Assembly: GCA_011634665.1 (NCBI GenBank)
Contig: WAEK01000019.1
Span: 965,867 to 1,029,866, forward strand
Reading direction: 5' to 3'
Length of the DNA: 64,000 bases
From: Mortierella sp. BCC40632
Taxonomy: Eukaryota; Mortierellomycota; Mortierellomycetes; Mortierellales; Mortierellaceae
How positions within the stretch are numbered: position 1 is the first letter of the stretch; each line of letters begins with the position of its first letter. Below are positions 1 through 12,300 of this stretch, in pieces. The notes under the pieces are model-generated. The model was not told where the DNA came from and ran no database searches. It saw nothing but the letters and a program-made list of their open reading frames with translations. The translations under genes and the position numbers were made by a program.

Positions 1-922
1 GTGATGATCACCTCAATTTACCGAGCGACTCAAGATGATCTTCTACCTGTTTATCTTTTTCATATCGACGTAGAGCGGCTCATCTTTTTTACAAGCGTAT
101 TTATTTATTTTTCTTTGCTCTTTCTTGGTTCTCTTAAAAAAAAAAAAAAAAAAAAAAAAGAGAGAGAGAGAGAGAGAAATACTGATGGAAAGCAACGTCT
201 TGTAGAGAGTCTGGGCCGCGATGATCCACCAACCACAATCATGTTGTTCCTGGGTGGGAGCTTTGGCCTCTCACCAACAACAGCAAAATGCATTTTAAAA
301 TCTGAGCCCCTGATTCATGTCTCTCACCGTCTCCTGAAAAAAAAGAGAGAGGAGACTAGGATTGAGAGTGAGCTTCGAGGGCCCCCTCCGCAAGAAGATA
401 ATCATATTTTTGTATGACACTGACAAAGAAGAAAAAAACGTATGCGGAAGGCAGTAATGACACTAAAAGAGAGAGTATACAGTATAGGTGGGTAAAGGCA
501 GGTAGAGCAAATGTAAGATGAAGAGGGAACTCGTTCGAACCAGCATTGTTGGCAGGTGGTGCTCTGCTCGTATTGTCCGTTCGAACATAAAGGCGTTCCC
601 ATTTCCCACTTTTTTTTTCTTTCTTTCTCGCATCTTCACTACCAGTCTCTCATTTTCTCTCTGTTCTTGTCTTTGTTCTTTATTCCCTTTACTCTGTTTA
701 TCTCTCTCTCTCACGCACGTTCACTTTCGCTCCCGCTTTCCTGCGAGTGGTCCTTTTACTTTTTATCCACAGCCACATTCAGATAATCTAACACATATCA
801 ACCTCCCATCCAACTATCTAAAGAGCGCTTTACTTTCCTCATATTGCAGTGCAGTATCCACTCTTTTCTCTTCATTGCCACTGCTGGTGTTGTTTCAGTC
901 GCCACCTTTGCATCCACACATC
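1..922. other. 5' flank of the Atg22-like gene, no gene recognised
   Basis: No coding region is convincing here. There is a long A tract followed by GA repeats around 136-176. A strongly pyrimidine-rich stretch at about 605-715 lies upstream of the first ATG used for the next gene, as is common in fungal promoters. The open frame that crosses this region and runs into the first exon is low complexity and probably not translated before position 923. Confidence 0.5.
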
Positions 923-1445
923 ATGAGTAACATGAATCAATCAACAGCAACCACCAACAACAGTTCATTGACCGCAATGGATATGAAGGAAATAGACGGA
1001 TGCGATCATGCCGTGGACAAGAAAAGAGGTTGGCAAGCTGTTGTTCCGTTGAAACGAACCGAGACCTGGGCTTGGGTGAGTCTAGTCAAGTCTACCAGAC
1101 ACAGTTGTTTAATTTTGGATGCACCAAAAAAAAAAAAAAAAAAAACTACAACCAAATTCTACAACCACAATAACAACAACAACAAAAAGGGCCACGTTAC
1201 ACCTTGCTCCACGCTTTCATTTCTATCTCCTTTTTATCCTTTTTTTTCTCTTTTCCTTTCTCCTTTCCTTTCTTCCCCCCTCCCCCCTACAATTCCATCT
1301 ACTCGTATCCAAAAATTTCATTTGCTACCTAATGCTAACATTGACCTTCTTCATGGGGATGGATCTCTTGCGAATGTGAATGCAAACCGGCCACTCTCGA
1401 ACGAATGGGAAACAGTACCTCCAAAATGCAACGTAAGTTCAAAGA

Positions 1446-1481
<36 letters not shown>

Positions 1482-3910
1482 CTGCATGTATGCGCACGCG
1501 TGTTCTCCTTCTTGCTCAAAGGGCTCCAGCAATTAACAACAAAGCTATACTCTTGTCTACTTTTTCCTTTCTATCTACTCTCCCTTACCTCTCTATCATG
1601 CAATCTCTCCTCCCCCCCTCTCTCATCCCCCCTCCTCCTCCTCCTCCTCCTCCTCCTCCTCCTCCTCCTCCTTTCTTTCTTTCTTCAAATCATTCAAACT
1701 GACCAACCACAAAAACAAAAAAGGTATTCTGGCTATTGTTTTGTCTCGGCACCTATTATGGTTCCACTCTTGATCCAAGATTTGGCCGCTAGGGCGGGAG
1801 TCAGTAGCTTTGATCATTCACTTCCATGCAACATCAAGGTGGCCTCTCAAGTTGGCAACCGGTGTGTGACCCTTGTCTTTGGACATTATTTGGATCCTGG
1901 TCAAATCTCGCTTTTTATATCTCGTCCTTGTCTTCAGTACTCAGTTTCTTTGTCTCGCTCTCGATCTGTGCCGTTGCTGATCATGGAGGTAAAAGTGAAA
2001 AAAAAAAAACACACACACACACACACACACACATAGTAATGCGCAATGATCCAACTGCATGCACTTGATGATGCAGAGCCTAAAGGGAGGAAATGGGAAA
2101 GAGAGAGAGAGAGAGAGAGAGAAAGGGTAAAAAGGCAAAGGGAGGAGGGGAGAATTACCAAGCATACATACTCGGGCTTATTTTTGCACAACGGATACGA
2201 AGGGATTCCTAAAACGTTCTCCTTTTCCATTACAGAGTTGGGAAACGAGTTAAAAGGATAGGACGACAAAGAGAGCATGTGGAAAAAAAAAAAAAAAGGC
2301 CAGTGATGATGGTTTAGAGTGCGTAAAAGTGATGATGTTTGAGAAGGAAAGGAAAGGGGAAAAAAGGGAGCCAGTGAGAGCAAAATACAAATGTCAGCAA
2401 CAACAACGTCGAAACAAGATCGGTCATAGTTCCCTTCACCCTTCCTCACTGCTAACTGGTTTCTCTTTCTCTTTCTCCTTCTACAAATGGACTAGCCTAC
2501 AAAAAGTCATTGCTGATCGCATTTTCCGTCATGGGTTGTCTCTCGACCGTCGGTTTTTTTGCTCTTCAGACTCCTGCTCTACTCTGGCTAGGAGCCCTCT
2601 TGGCACCCTTGGCTTGGGTCGCCTACAACATCTGTGGTGTCTTTTCTCATTCTTTCCTACCTTTGTACGGTCGCGCACATCCCGATGTCTTGGAAGCTGA
2701 AGCTCGAGGTGAACCCCTGGCCAAGGTTCGCAAGATTGCTGAGCAAAAGATCAATGATCTCTCCGCATACTCTCTCATCGTCACTAGCTTTGGCATGCTC
2801 GTTGTCTATGGAGTGTGTATTGGGTTTTCCATGGGTATGAACGAATCTGCACTGGGACTTCAATGTGCAATTGCTTTTACTGGCATCTTTTGGTTGATCG
2901 GGATCTTGGCCGTCTCGCCATGGTTGGATGCTCGTCCTGGTCCACCTTTGCCCAAGGGAACCAATTGGGTGATTCATTCATGGGCTAAAAGTAAGGAATT
3001 TTTTATTTTTTACTAATAGCCACCTTATCTCTCTGCACCCTTTCAAAGTAAATACTTTGCTAACTTGTGTATATTTCAATCGTTTTAGCCTACCATACCA
3101 TCCGCTCCTTCAAACAGTTGAAAGAGATCTTCAAGTACACTATCGGATGGTTCATTCTATCGGACGGCGTCAACACCATGCCCGCTATTCTCTTTCTGAT
3201 TCTCTATCGAGAACTTCACTTTACTCATGTGAATTCACTTGTCGTCTCGGTGCTCATCTCGGTCATGGCCGGTTTCGGTGCCGCTTTTTTCATGAAGCTT
3301 CGTCGGATTTATGGTCTGTCGACCAAGACGATGATTGGGATTACTTTGAGTTTCTATATGGTCTTTTTGCTTTATTCAGTCATTGTTCCTTTGGTCAATC
3401 CAATGTATGGTCTACGATTCGCCTGGGAGGGCTGGGCAGCCGCCATTTATATTGGTTTTGTCATCAGCACGTTTTACTCTAGTATGCGGGTGATGCTTTC
3501 GGAACTCTGTCCTGAAGGAGATGAGAATGAGTGGTTTTCGATTTATCTTTTGGCCGACAGGGGTTCATCATGGTAAGACGAGATCTTTTGCCGATTTTCT
3601 TCATTTGGTCCTTTCCTTTCTCAACCTCTTCGCCTAAAAAAGTACAACAACAGCATGTTTCCTAACCACAATATGTGTTCTCTCTCTTTCTCATTCTCTT
3701 AATGTCGTCTATTGTTTTAGGTTGGGACCCTTGGTGACAGGGTTGATCTACGGTATCACCAAGGATTACCGCACTGCATTCTGGTTTCCACTGGGGCTTA
3801 TAATTCTCGGTGCATTGACCCTCTATTCTGTTGACATGGACCGTGGCAGAGACGAGGCGCTAGACTTTGCCCAAGCCAAAAGGGGTGAGAAGAACCATCC
3901 AGTATGCTAG
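923..3910 (+). CDS. ATG22: Atg22-family vacuolar transporter (six exons, one apparent frameshift)
   Basis: Multi-pass membrane protein of the Atg22 family, which in yeast exports amino acids from the vacuole after autophagy. Proposed exons are 923-1075, 1416-1432 (a 17-nt exon), 1724-1988, 2496-2990, 3089-3572 and 3721-3910. Each has GT/AG borders and the phases close to about 534 residues. Family signatures seen are CAVADHG before a membrane helix, a GWFILSDGVNTMP loop in exon 5, and DRGSSWLGPLVTGLIYG across the last splice. Near 1900 the frame changes: upstream codons give GHYLDP and downstream codons give NLAFYISSLSSVL, as if one base were missing. This could be a sequence error, a real mutation or a wrong splice model. 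The 17-nt exon is inferred only because it restores phase. The N-terminus is Asn/Thr-rich. Family assignment is firm; intactness is not. Confidence 0.8.
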
Positions 3911-4585
3911 CACTTTTGACGGTTTTCTATTACTTTCTTTCTTTCTTTCTTGTCTCTATCCATCCATCAACTTTCATTGTATATAAAAAAATGACTGAAA
4001 TTGTTATGTAAGGAGTGGAGTGACAAAGAGCGATGGGTGGATAGAGGGGACTAAGCTGCTTATGACGGTATCTTTGTGGAGCCTGGGGGTCTCCCAAGTC
4101 TATACCACAGTTGGGCGAAGGGAATAACAGGGATATAAAAGTAAAAAATAAGAAAGGGGGGGGCTCTCTTGATCTTCAGAGAACGAATGAGAAATAGAAA
4201 AAAAAAACATCATGGAGCTGCGCAGCCGGGCAGTTGATTCGCTCTGTCGCATTGTGTTTTTCTCTTTCCCCCTGAAAATCTACATCGTGCGCACAAACGC
4301 GTGTGTTGTGTGTATTAGAAAAAAAAAAAAAACGCCGCCTCTCGTTGCTCTTCAGGGTCTGATTCAAAAATTTAAGCTCATCGGCGTCCGTGCGCAAAGA
4401 CACAAAGGGCTGGTCCATTGTTGTTTAGTCCGCTCCTCACAGCCACTGTCTCCACTTGAATGTGTATCTCTAACACTCTTTATTAATCATTTTTGGGTAA
4501 ATGAGTACCTATAGTCCTCTTTACTACAGTCGACACTTTTTCTTTGGTCTCTCTTGCTCCGACCATCTCATTCCAGTAGTCTTCT
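3911..4585. other. Intergenic region between convergent genes
   Basis: It lies between the stop of the Atg22-like gene and the stop of the Dug3-like gene, which converge. It contains A tracts and no recognisable gene, RNA or repeat family. Confidence 0.5.
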
Positions 4586-5662
4586 CTACGCACGTTGAGT
4601 CCGAAGGGAATGGTCTGCTGGACTCTGACTTGGATCATCCCACAATCGTTGCCGATGTTCTTTAGTCGTATACTTTGAGATCGGCAAGATCCGGTAGTCT
4701 TCATCGATCTCTTCATCTGATTCATACATTCCTCCGCGACAACCCTTCTCATCCTCTCTGACCCGCTTTCTCCGACTTGGGTCCAGCTCGACTGATTCGT
4801 CCCCTTGCATGATCAGGTCCATTGTATGGGATAGTGAACCATAAGAAAGGGTGGAAATGGATGGCGAGGATGGTTCGTACTTTGTAGAGTCACTCAGCGA
4901 GGTCAAGGACGAAGAAGAGGACAACTGTAGAGACGGCGTCGAGGAGTGAGAAGGAGACAATAAAGGTGAGATCAAGGACGTCTCCTCATCCTTGAAGCTC
5001 AGTACCTTTTTGTCATCGACATCCAGATCCATATGTGGGATCGAATGAGACAGGCCCACAATTCGGTCATGTTGAGATGGATTATAAAACTCGTCAATGA
5101 TCGGGTACATGAGCACATTCACTTTAGATGAGACCACGACCAAAGTGTTGGTAGGGATGGTTAGCCAGTCAGCCTTCTCAAACGTCAGGGGTTCGGAGGA
5201 AATGACGACCATGTCCTCCCGTTTGTCGGCTTTGGCCATACGATAGTGGCCTGGTTCATAGCTTTCAAAGCGGGTGCCCGAGGAGTAGTAGAGACTGGCT
5301 GCCTGAAGTGTTCTCGAGCTGATATACCGTGTGCAGACCACTGTGACTCCATCAGTCACGGCAAAGTTCATCATTGAGGCCCCTTCTGCTCCAGTTTCAC
5401 GACCCCATTGGTTGAGCTTGGCAATAGTCCGCATCATGGCATCCTTGAGGTCCTGCTGACAGAATGGCTCCTGTTGGAGCGGGGTTGTCAATTGGCTGAG
5501 AAAAACAGCAAACGCCCACTGAGAATCTGTGTTTCCATCTACACTCAAAAATATTTCGTCCGTGAGCGATTCTTGGACTTTGCGCTTGAACTAGAACAAA
5601 GTATCCGGAAAGGGAAGGAGAGGGTGAGAGAAGGGGGAGGAAAGTAGGCTTATGAGTTTCAA

Positions 5663-5759
<97 letters not shown>

Positions 5760-6111
5760 ACACATTCACGCGCACACAAAAGGCATGTGCTCCAAAAATT
5801 GGATGTGCTTTGTCCATCGACCCAATTGAAAGAGAGAAATGGATGTGTCGCTCAGCATTTGATCTCCCTGTTTTGTCCCCAGCCTCTTCCCATTTCACTC
5901 TCTCCCTTCCCCCCTTGTGCCATTTTTGATGTCTGTGTGCTCACTTATGTACTTTCTAAGCCATACTACACAGCAAACCATACTACACAGGAGATTGCCC
6001 CCCCCCCTCCTTCCCTCTTAATCTCTGCTCTTCAAATCGCGACACAAAAATAATAATGGAAATACGCCATGGATGCATAGATGGTGTCAAGATACTCAAC
6101 CCTGGCGTCAT

Positions 6112-6147
<36 letters not shown>

Positions 6148-8517
6148 CTTTTTTCTTTCTCTCTTTGCTTTCTTCATGTGTGTGTGTTTGTGTTTGTGTT
6201 TGTATTTTTTAGGGGAGCGAGGAAGGGATGATAGAGAGAGATAGAGAGAGAGACGTACCTTGTTGAAATCAGCAATGTTTCCGTTATGCATAAACATTAG
6301 TCGGCCATATTGCCAAGGATGGCCTAGCCATTGGCAAGAGAAGAACGAAAAATAAATAAATAATAACAGACAAGAGAAAAGTAGGGTCAGTTTTGAGCAA
6401 GGGCTCAATGTTGGGACGAAAGATAACAAGGCCAAGAGAAAGAACAGAAGGTGGGAGGGTAAGACTGAGGAAAGATAAAGAGCGAGAGAAAGGAGACTAG
6501 AAACAAGAAGAAAAAAAAAGGGAAAAGGAAAAAAGCAACCCATCTTGGTGGAATATCGCGACATCGTTTAGTCCCGAGTCTTCCCACTGGAGGCAGTGCC
6601 CCAGCATGTGCGTGTTACAAGGCTAGCCAGGGAGGGTTTATATGAGAGATGGGATCAAGGTGCAGAAAGAGATAAACTAGAGCTCAAAAGACAAGAGTGC
6701 GCTCGTATAGACCTCCCAGGCACGACATGTCAGTTTGTCACGTTCCTGGGATTTTTTTTTCCGACTCAAAGCCCAAAAAGGGAACTATGAAACAACAGAG
6801 AGAGAGTGTGTGTGTGCCCCTCCGACGCGTTTTTCTTTTTTGCCGAGATGGGAGAGTGTACAGGCAGAAGGGGAAAAAAAAAGGCAGGGTGTGTGTGCAT
6901 GCTGTTGCATCTGTCTGCAAGAGTAGCTGAGCAGGCTGTTCAAGAGTCATCTCGTAAACAAAGCAGCAAGAAATTTCTCTTTCTTTGACTCGCTCAGCTC
7001 TCTGTTCATACCCCAGTCCACACCCATTGATCCAATTGACCAAAAGGAAAAGAGAAGAATAATGAAAATAGTTAAAAAAGAAAGAGAAAAGAGAGAGAGA
7101 GAGTTGTCTTCTTACAGTTGCTTTCAGAGACTGCACCCGCAGTAGAGGCTCGTACGTGGGCGAAGACGAGAGGGCTCTTGATTTTGTTTGCAAGACGGAT
7201 CAGGTTCATATTGTTCCATGCGGGGGTCACAGAAGTGAAGATACAAGGTGCCTCACCCAATTCTGGGTCAGACACGGACTCATACCACCCTATTGATCAA
7301 AGCCGTCGTGAGATGGTGGCCAAACGGAATCGTAAAAGAGAGGAAGAAAATGAGTGAGCATCAAAGCTAATCGATCGAAATAGGGTCAAATGGCAGATGA
7401 GAAAGAGATAAAGTGTGTGATGGTAGGTGTTGCAGCAGGCCCTGTGTTTTTTTCAACGAGCCGTGTTTTGGCTTGACGGTTTGTTCCGTCAAGACCACTT
7501 ACAGGCTCCGAGCACGACTTCACAAGACAGAGCCACGGCCCATTCGGCTCATTAAGAAACGCTGAACTGGGTGCAAGAGAACCTCTCTTTCCTCACTTTC
7601 GAAAAAAAGGGTATTTTGAACATGTTGAGCAACGGAAGCAGAGTGGAATAGACTGATTCTCGTGCATGCATGTGTGTATCCGTTCATTTGTATCTCGTCC
7701 GTAAGAGTCAATCTGACATCTTTGAATTATAAAAGAAAAAAGAGAAACAGCATTGGCCTGCGGGAAGAGAGAGGAATAAGAAAGGGTCAGGGCTCGGCCA
7801 TATTCCTCTCTCTCTCCGAATTTTGTCAAGGACCAAGAGAAAAACAACCAGATGGTCTCTCCTTCCTTGTCACGCGAAAAGATGGGGGCGGAGCTCGGAA
7901 ATGAGGATGCAGACTGACACGAGTTTGGGTGGAGAAAAAAATAAAGAGGAGATGGGGAGAGGAGGATGGCGAAATTGTCCAATCTTCCATATGTGTGGTT
8001 CTGGGAAGTATCGCGATGTCGAAAGAGACGAACAGAAAGAGGAGAAGGGGAGAGTGCCAAAAAAAAAAAAAAAAAAGACATACCGACACCAAAGCCATCA
8101 CCTATTTGGCCGAAGGGAGGAAAGGGGTTTTTGGCGGATCAGTCGTAGGATTGCATACAAGACGAGTCATCACAGTTGGTCAATGAGATAGGATTAAGCC
8201 TTTACCATTGATGGGTCTCCGGTCATCGAGGCGGAGTCGCGAGTCAAAGGACTGGTTGATGATGGAGTGTGCTGGCTTGGTGAGGAGCTACATGAGACCC
8301 GCCATGAGGCAATCAAGGATTCATCCAGGGACAAACCAATGAAGTGGAGACATTGAGAGTCGCAGTTTGATTTTTTTTTTTTTTTTTTTTTTAAAGTTAG
8401 CCCAAATGTGCCTTTTGTGCTTCATGAAGGGAATGAGCGAGAGAAAGAGAGGAGATGGGGACGCACATGAGCAAGCTGGATGGGTTGCTTTCCCTTGTAG
8501 AGCAGCATGCGACACAT
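4586..8517 (-). CDS. DUG3: Dug3-type class II glutamine amidotransferase
   Basis: N-terminal nucleophile amidotransferase of the Dug3/EgtC type. Yeast Dug3 works with Dug2 in cytosolic glutathione breakdown. Six exons on the minus strand: 8517-8467, 8287-8206, 8101-8084, 7289-7116, 6323-6259 and 5590-4586, all GT/AG and phase-consistent, giving 464 residues. The start is MCRMLLYKG, so Cys2 would be the catalytic nucleophile once Met is removed. Further family motifs are NGDGFGVGWY (about residues 42-51, built across three exons), FAHVRASTAG, HPWQYGRLMFMHNGNIADF and DSQWAFAVFLSQL. Residues after about 320 form a Ser-rich acidic tail that looks longer than in the yeast protein and ends RTQRA. 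Exon 3 is only 18 nt. The intron between exons 5 and 6 holds a (CA)n run of about 45 units and a poly-T run. It ends convergent with the Atg22-like gene. Confidence 0.88.
5665..5757. repeat. (CA)n microsatellite in a DUG3 intron
   Basis: About 45 CA units, nearly pure, inside the 5591-6258 intron. Long open frames across it in several readings are repeat artefacts. Confidence 0.95.
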
Positions 8518-9344
8518 GGCCGGGGTGTTAAATCGTCGAGCCGTTTGGGAGTCCAGGTTGAATGTTGGGAGTGAAAGTAAGGGAGTAGGAAAGGATGACC
8601 TGTCAAAAGGAGGAATGAGGGGTTGTACACTCAAGAAGAATGAAGTGAGTAAGAGAGTAAGAGAATTGGTAATGGGTAGAAAAGAAGAGGAAGGAAAAGG
8701 GAAAAAAAAGAAGAGGATTACAGCCCAGTCAACCATTGAATCAAAGCCGAACCCCGCTTGCCCTGTGCGGGCTGGGCCATGAAAGACCAACACTTACCGG
8801 AAGAGTGTGACCCGGGGAGGGCAGTGTATCGGCTCCTCTTGTATTTGTGTCCCTTGTGTTGCCGAAACGTCTGTTCTGTTTCCCTCAGTCTATCTCTTCC
8901 CTTGCAGACCAGACGATCACAGACTGTTCGCATCTTTTTGTGATTGTGTGCAACCATTCCTCTGCACCAACATGCTTTCTGTTGTCTCTTCTAACATCCT
9001 TTTCCAGCTTACCACTCCAAAGGCACTCTGTTGAACCATGCCCGTGACTGCATGCCATACAGAAGGGGGCGAAGGGAAGGGAAAGGGGAAGAGTAGAACA
9101 GTTCTCTCTCTCCTTTCCCTGACAATCCTCCCTTCTCATTTCTTCTCCACACTCCTCTCCCACCCCTATCCATCCGTCTGGTATTGCTTCGCATTTATTC
9201 ATTTATTGGATAAAAAGTATTGATACAAATAGCAAATTACAGGTATACATGAAAAAAAAAGCCCTGATAGACCGATAGCTACTCCAAACAACCCCTCCCC
9301 CTTTCTTCCTATCCATTCATAGCCATTGCCTCTCATCTTCATCT
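8518..9344. other. Intergenic: DUG3 5' flank and kinesin 3' flank
   Basis: Both neighbours are on the minus strand. The region holds purine-rich and A-rich tracts and no convincing ORF. The DUG3 promoter should lie here. Confidence 0.5.
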
Positions 9345-12300
9345 TCATCCTCGTCCCTTTCCCCTCCCCCGTCCTCTTCCCCGTCCTCTTCCTCGTCCTC
9401 GTCCCCTGCTCACTTGGGTTACAAGCGGTACAGGCAGGGAGGACATCTCGACTATCTCCATCATATCGTCCTCTAAAAACGTCCTCTCATTCCTCAACTT
9501 CCGCTTCAGCTTTCTCGGTGTCTCCATCTCATTGACTTGTTTGTAGGCGACCTGCACGGGTTCGTTTTGAGAATGAGTTGGCAGAACATCAAGATCAATT
9601 CGTGTTGTCGTCTCCGAGACGGTTGTCACTGTTACACCCAAACCAATATTCTCTTTGTTGATTTCCTGATCATTTTCGACAATGACGCTGCTTAGCTCTG
9701 GCTTTTTGTCCACCTCCAGCTCCTCATCATTGTTCAGCCAAGGGCCTGAAAAGTCGGCTCCTGCACAGAGAGGCGCATGGGCCGAGCTTTTGATAGATTC
9801 TGAGATGGAATTGACGTGGTTGATCCTTGGAGTAGATGGTCTAGACGGGTTCGTTGGAGAGCTTAGAGGATGGGCACTAGCCACTTCTGGCGACCCGGCC
9901 TCTGCACTACTAGACCTTGCGTTCAAAGACGCTGACGAAAAAGTAAACGAATGTCGAAGAGTTGCTGGATCACTGCTGGTCGTGTTCGGGATCTCCGCCA
10001 AGGACCTGCTATGCCATGTCCAGCTTGGCCGAGATCGACACTCATAACTAAACGACAGTCGGCCAGTCTCTTTCGTCGTCGTTGTCAAGGGCCACTCTCT
10101 TTGAGGTCGCTCAGTATGATTGGAATTATTTGCCGACGGATGATCTGTCTGCAATAGAGGTGAGGATGATGGACCCATGACAGGCGTATATGAAAAAGAA
10201 GGTGACTCTACAAGATCCAATTTTGATGGAGAGTCTGGGATGAATCCGATGCTACTGCTTCTCCTCCGCGCAATATCTACTGGCCACGATATTTCAGGTG
10301 ATCCTGGCTCAAGTGCCTCTGGCTGGGCATCCACCTGGTCAATCGTCAAGATTGGCAAAGTGAACTCCTTTTGAACCGCCTCTTTGCCCTTGGCTACTTC
10401 TTCCCCTGATAGGTCCATTGATTTGGCAGCTGCTTCATTGACGGCGAGAGTTGTTTGAGAAGACCCAGGCGGGGCTTCGTCTGTTGTAAAAGTCATCACG
10501 ACACGATGGTCCGGTGTCATCGTTAGATGGGCCTTTGGCAAAGGTTGGCCATTAAAGGGCGGTGACACGGATCTAGACTCTGAGGCAATAGGTGTCAATG
10601 GACAATTATCAAACCCCCCAGCCTTCTCAATTAAAAGTCGGATTGACTCGAGCGAAATCGATGGTTCCCTGCTCGGAGATGTAGATGACCTGTCAAGCTC
10701 TTCAGAACCCCTAGAGTTAGGCTGGGCGGAACCAAGTTTCCTTCTCTTAGGGCCGATGTTTTGGGCAGACGCTGTCGATTTCACAGATATGAAGCCTTCC
10801 GCCTTGACAGATGGCCTCTCAGAATAGCGGTCTCCAGTCGTATGCTCTTCTACTGCATCTTCATAGACGCTGGTATCCGTGATGTCAATCTCATCGGGGG
10901 CTGAAGATGGTTGTCTCGAGGCACTTGAGAAACAACCTTGGCCAGTTCCATCCGAAGGGGAAGAAGAAGAAGGTATAGTGGCGTCGGGATTTTGCAATGT
11001 AGCCTCAGTATCGGAAAGCGCCTCATGTTTGGTCAATGAAACATCAGTGCCTTGTTGCTGCACGTCAACCTCAGCATCTGACGAAAGGTCGGCTCCTGTC
11101 TCTTGACCCGAACTGATATTTGCAATTGCGGGATTAATTTCCAGAACTTCTACAGTCTCAGGTAAGTGATCCGTTGTGTCAACATAGGCACTGACAGCTG
11201 TTTGATATAAACAGTCTGTTCCTATATCTGAAGGAGAGGGACTGTCCTCTGTTGGGTTCGTATCAACAACTGGATTCTGCACCATTGGATTAGGTTGGGT
11301 TCTGCTATCAGATTGATTCAAATCATCGCTTTCTGGGAGGCTGTTTTGAATACCGACATCTTCACTGGGTTTGTTGATTGGCGCTTCTGGAAGCATGAGC
11401 TGTGTCTCGGTCATGTCGATGTGTCCATGAACAGTCATGATTTCATTGTTTTCAGGATTGAGCTCTTGCCTCATACTGGTATATGCCTTACACTCTGGCG
11501 ATACCATCTCTGGTATATCCTTGGTTAAGTTTGCATCTCGGGAGGCTTGCAGTCCTTCTTTCATCACTGACACTTCGGTCTCTTGTCTACAGTCATCCTC
11601 CCGTTCACTTGTCTGGGCCAGGGTAGATTCAGAATCAATAACACCTGCCATGTCTCTGTCGCACGAAGGTGCCCTTATCCTTGCTTCGAGTTGTCCAGTA
11701 TCTTGGAGGGCCTTCATGAGATCAGATTTGATAGACGGCGAAGCTGCTATTTGGGACTGGTCATTGGAACCTGGTTCCGTCGCACTCTGAAATGGTTCCT
11801 GTGATTCTTGTGGTTGCTCTTTTGAACCCATTGTGTCAACATCGAATACTGATTTAGAGGGGGTCGGTTCCATAGTTGAGTCAGTGCCCATGGAGACTCT
11901 ATCCTGGCGAATTGCATGCAGCGGAGGGTTCTTCTCGACTTGGTTGTGAGGGGATGGAGCTGAGCGGATCCATCGTTCGAAGGTACTGGTAAACCTGGTA
12001 TATTGCTCAAGCTGCCTCTCGAGATCCTGTATTTTCCCGTCTTTCTCTCTGACAAGGCCCTTGAGATGTGAGATCTCGTCGTCGTGTAAATACAGTTTGT
12101 CTGACAGCAATGAACTCTCCTTTCGTACAGGAAATGTTGGTATTGAGTCGTGGTCTATAATTTGAGCTTCCGTAACGGAAATCGGTCCATAGGATTGCAT
12201 ACTGGCATCATTGTAGATTAATTTTTGAATCCGTTGCGCAATCGGACTAGTCGCTCGAGACCGAGTCTCTAAGCACTCTTTAGCTGGCTGCATCATCTCT

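Noticed and set aside
518..1480. Long plus-strand frame covering the first exon of the Atg22-like gene
   Set aside because: Only 923-1075 fits the family; the rest is low-complexity pyrimidine and A-tract translation ended by introns.
5397..5898. Cys-Val and Thr-His repeat ORFs on both strands
   Set aside because: They are translations of a (CA)n intronic microsatellite.
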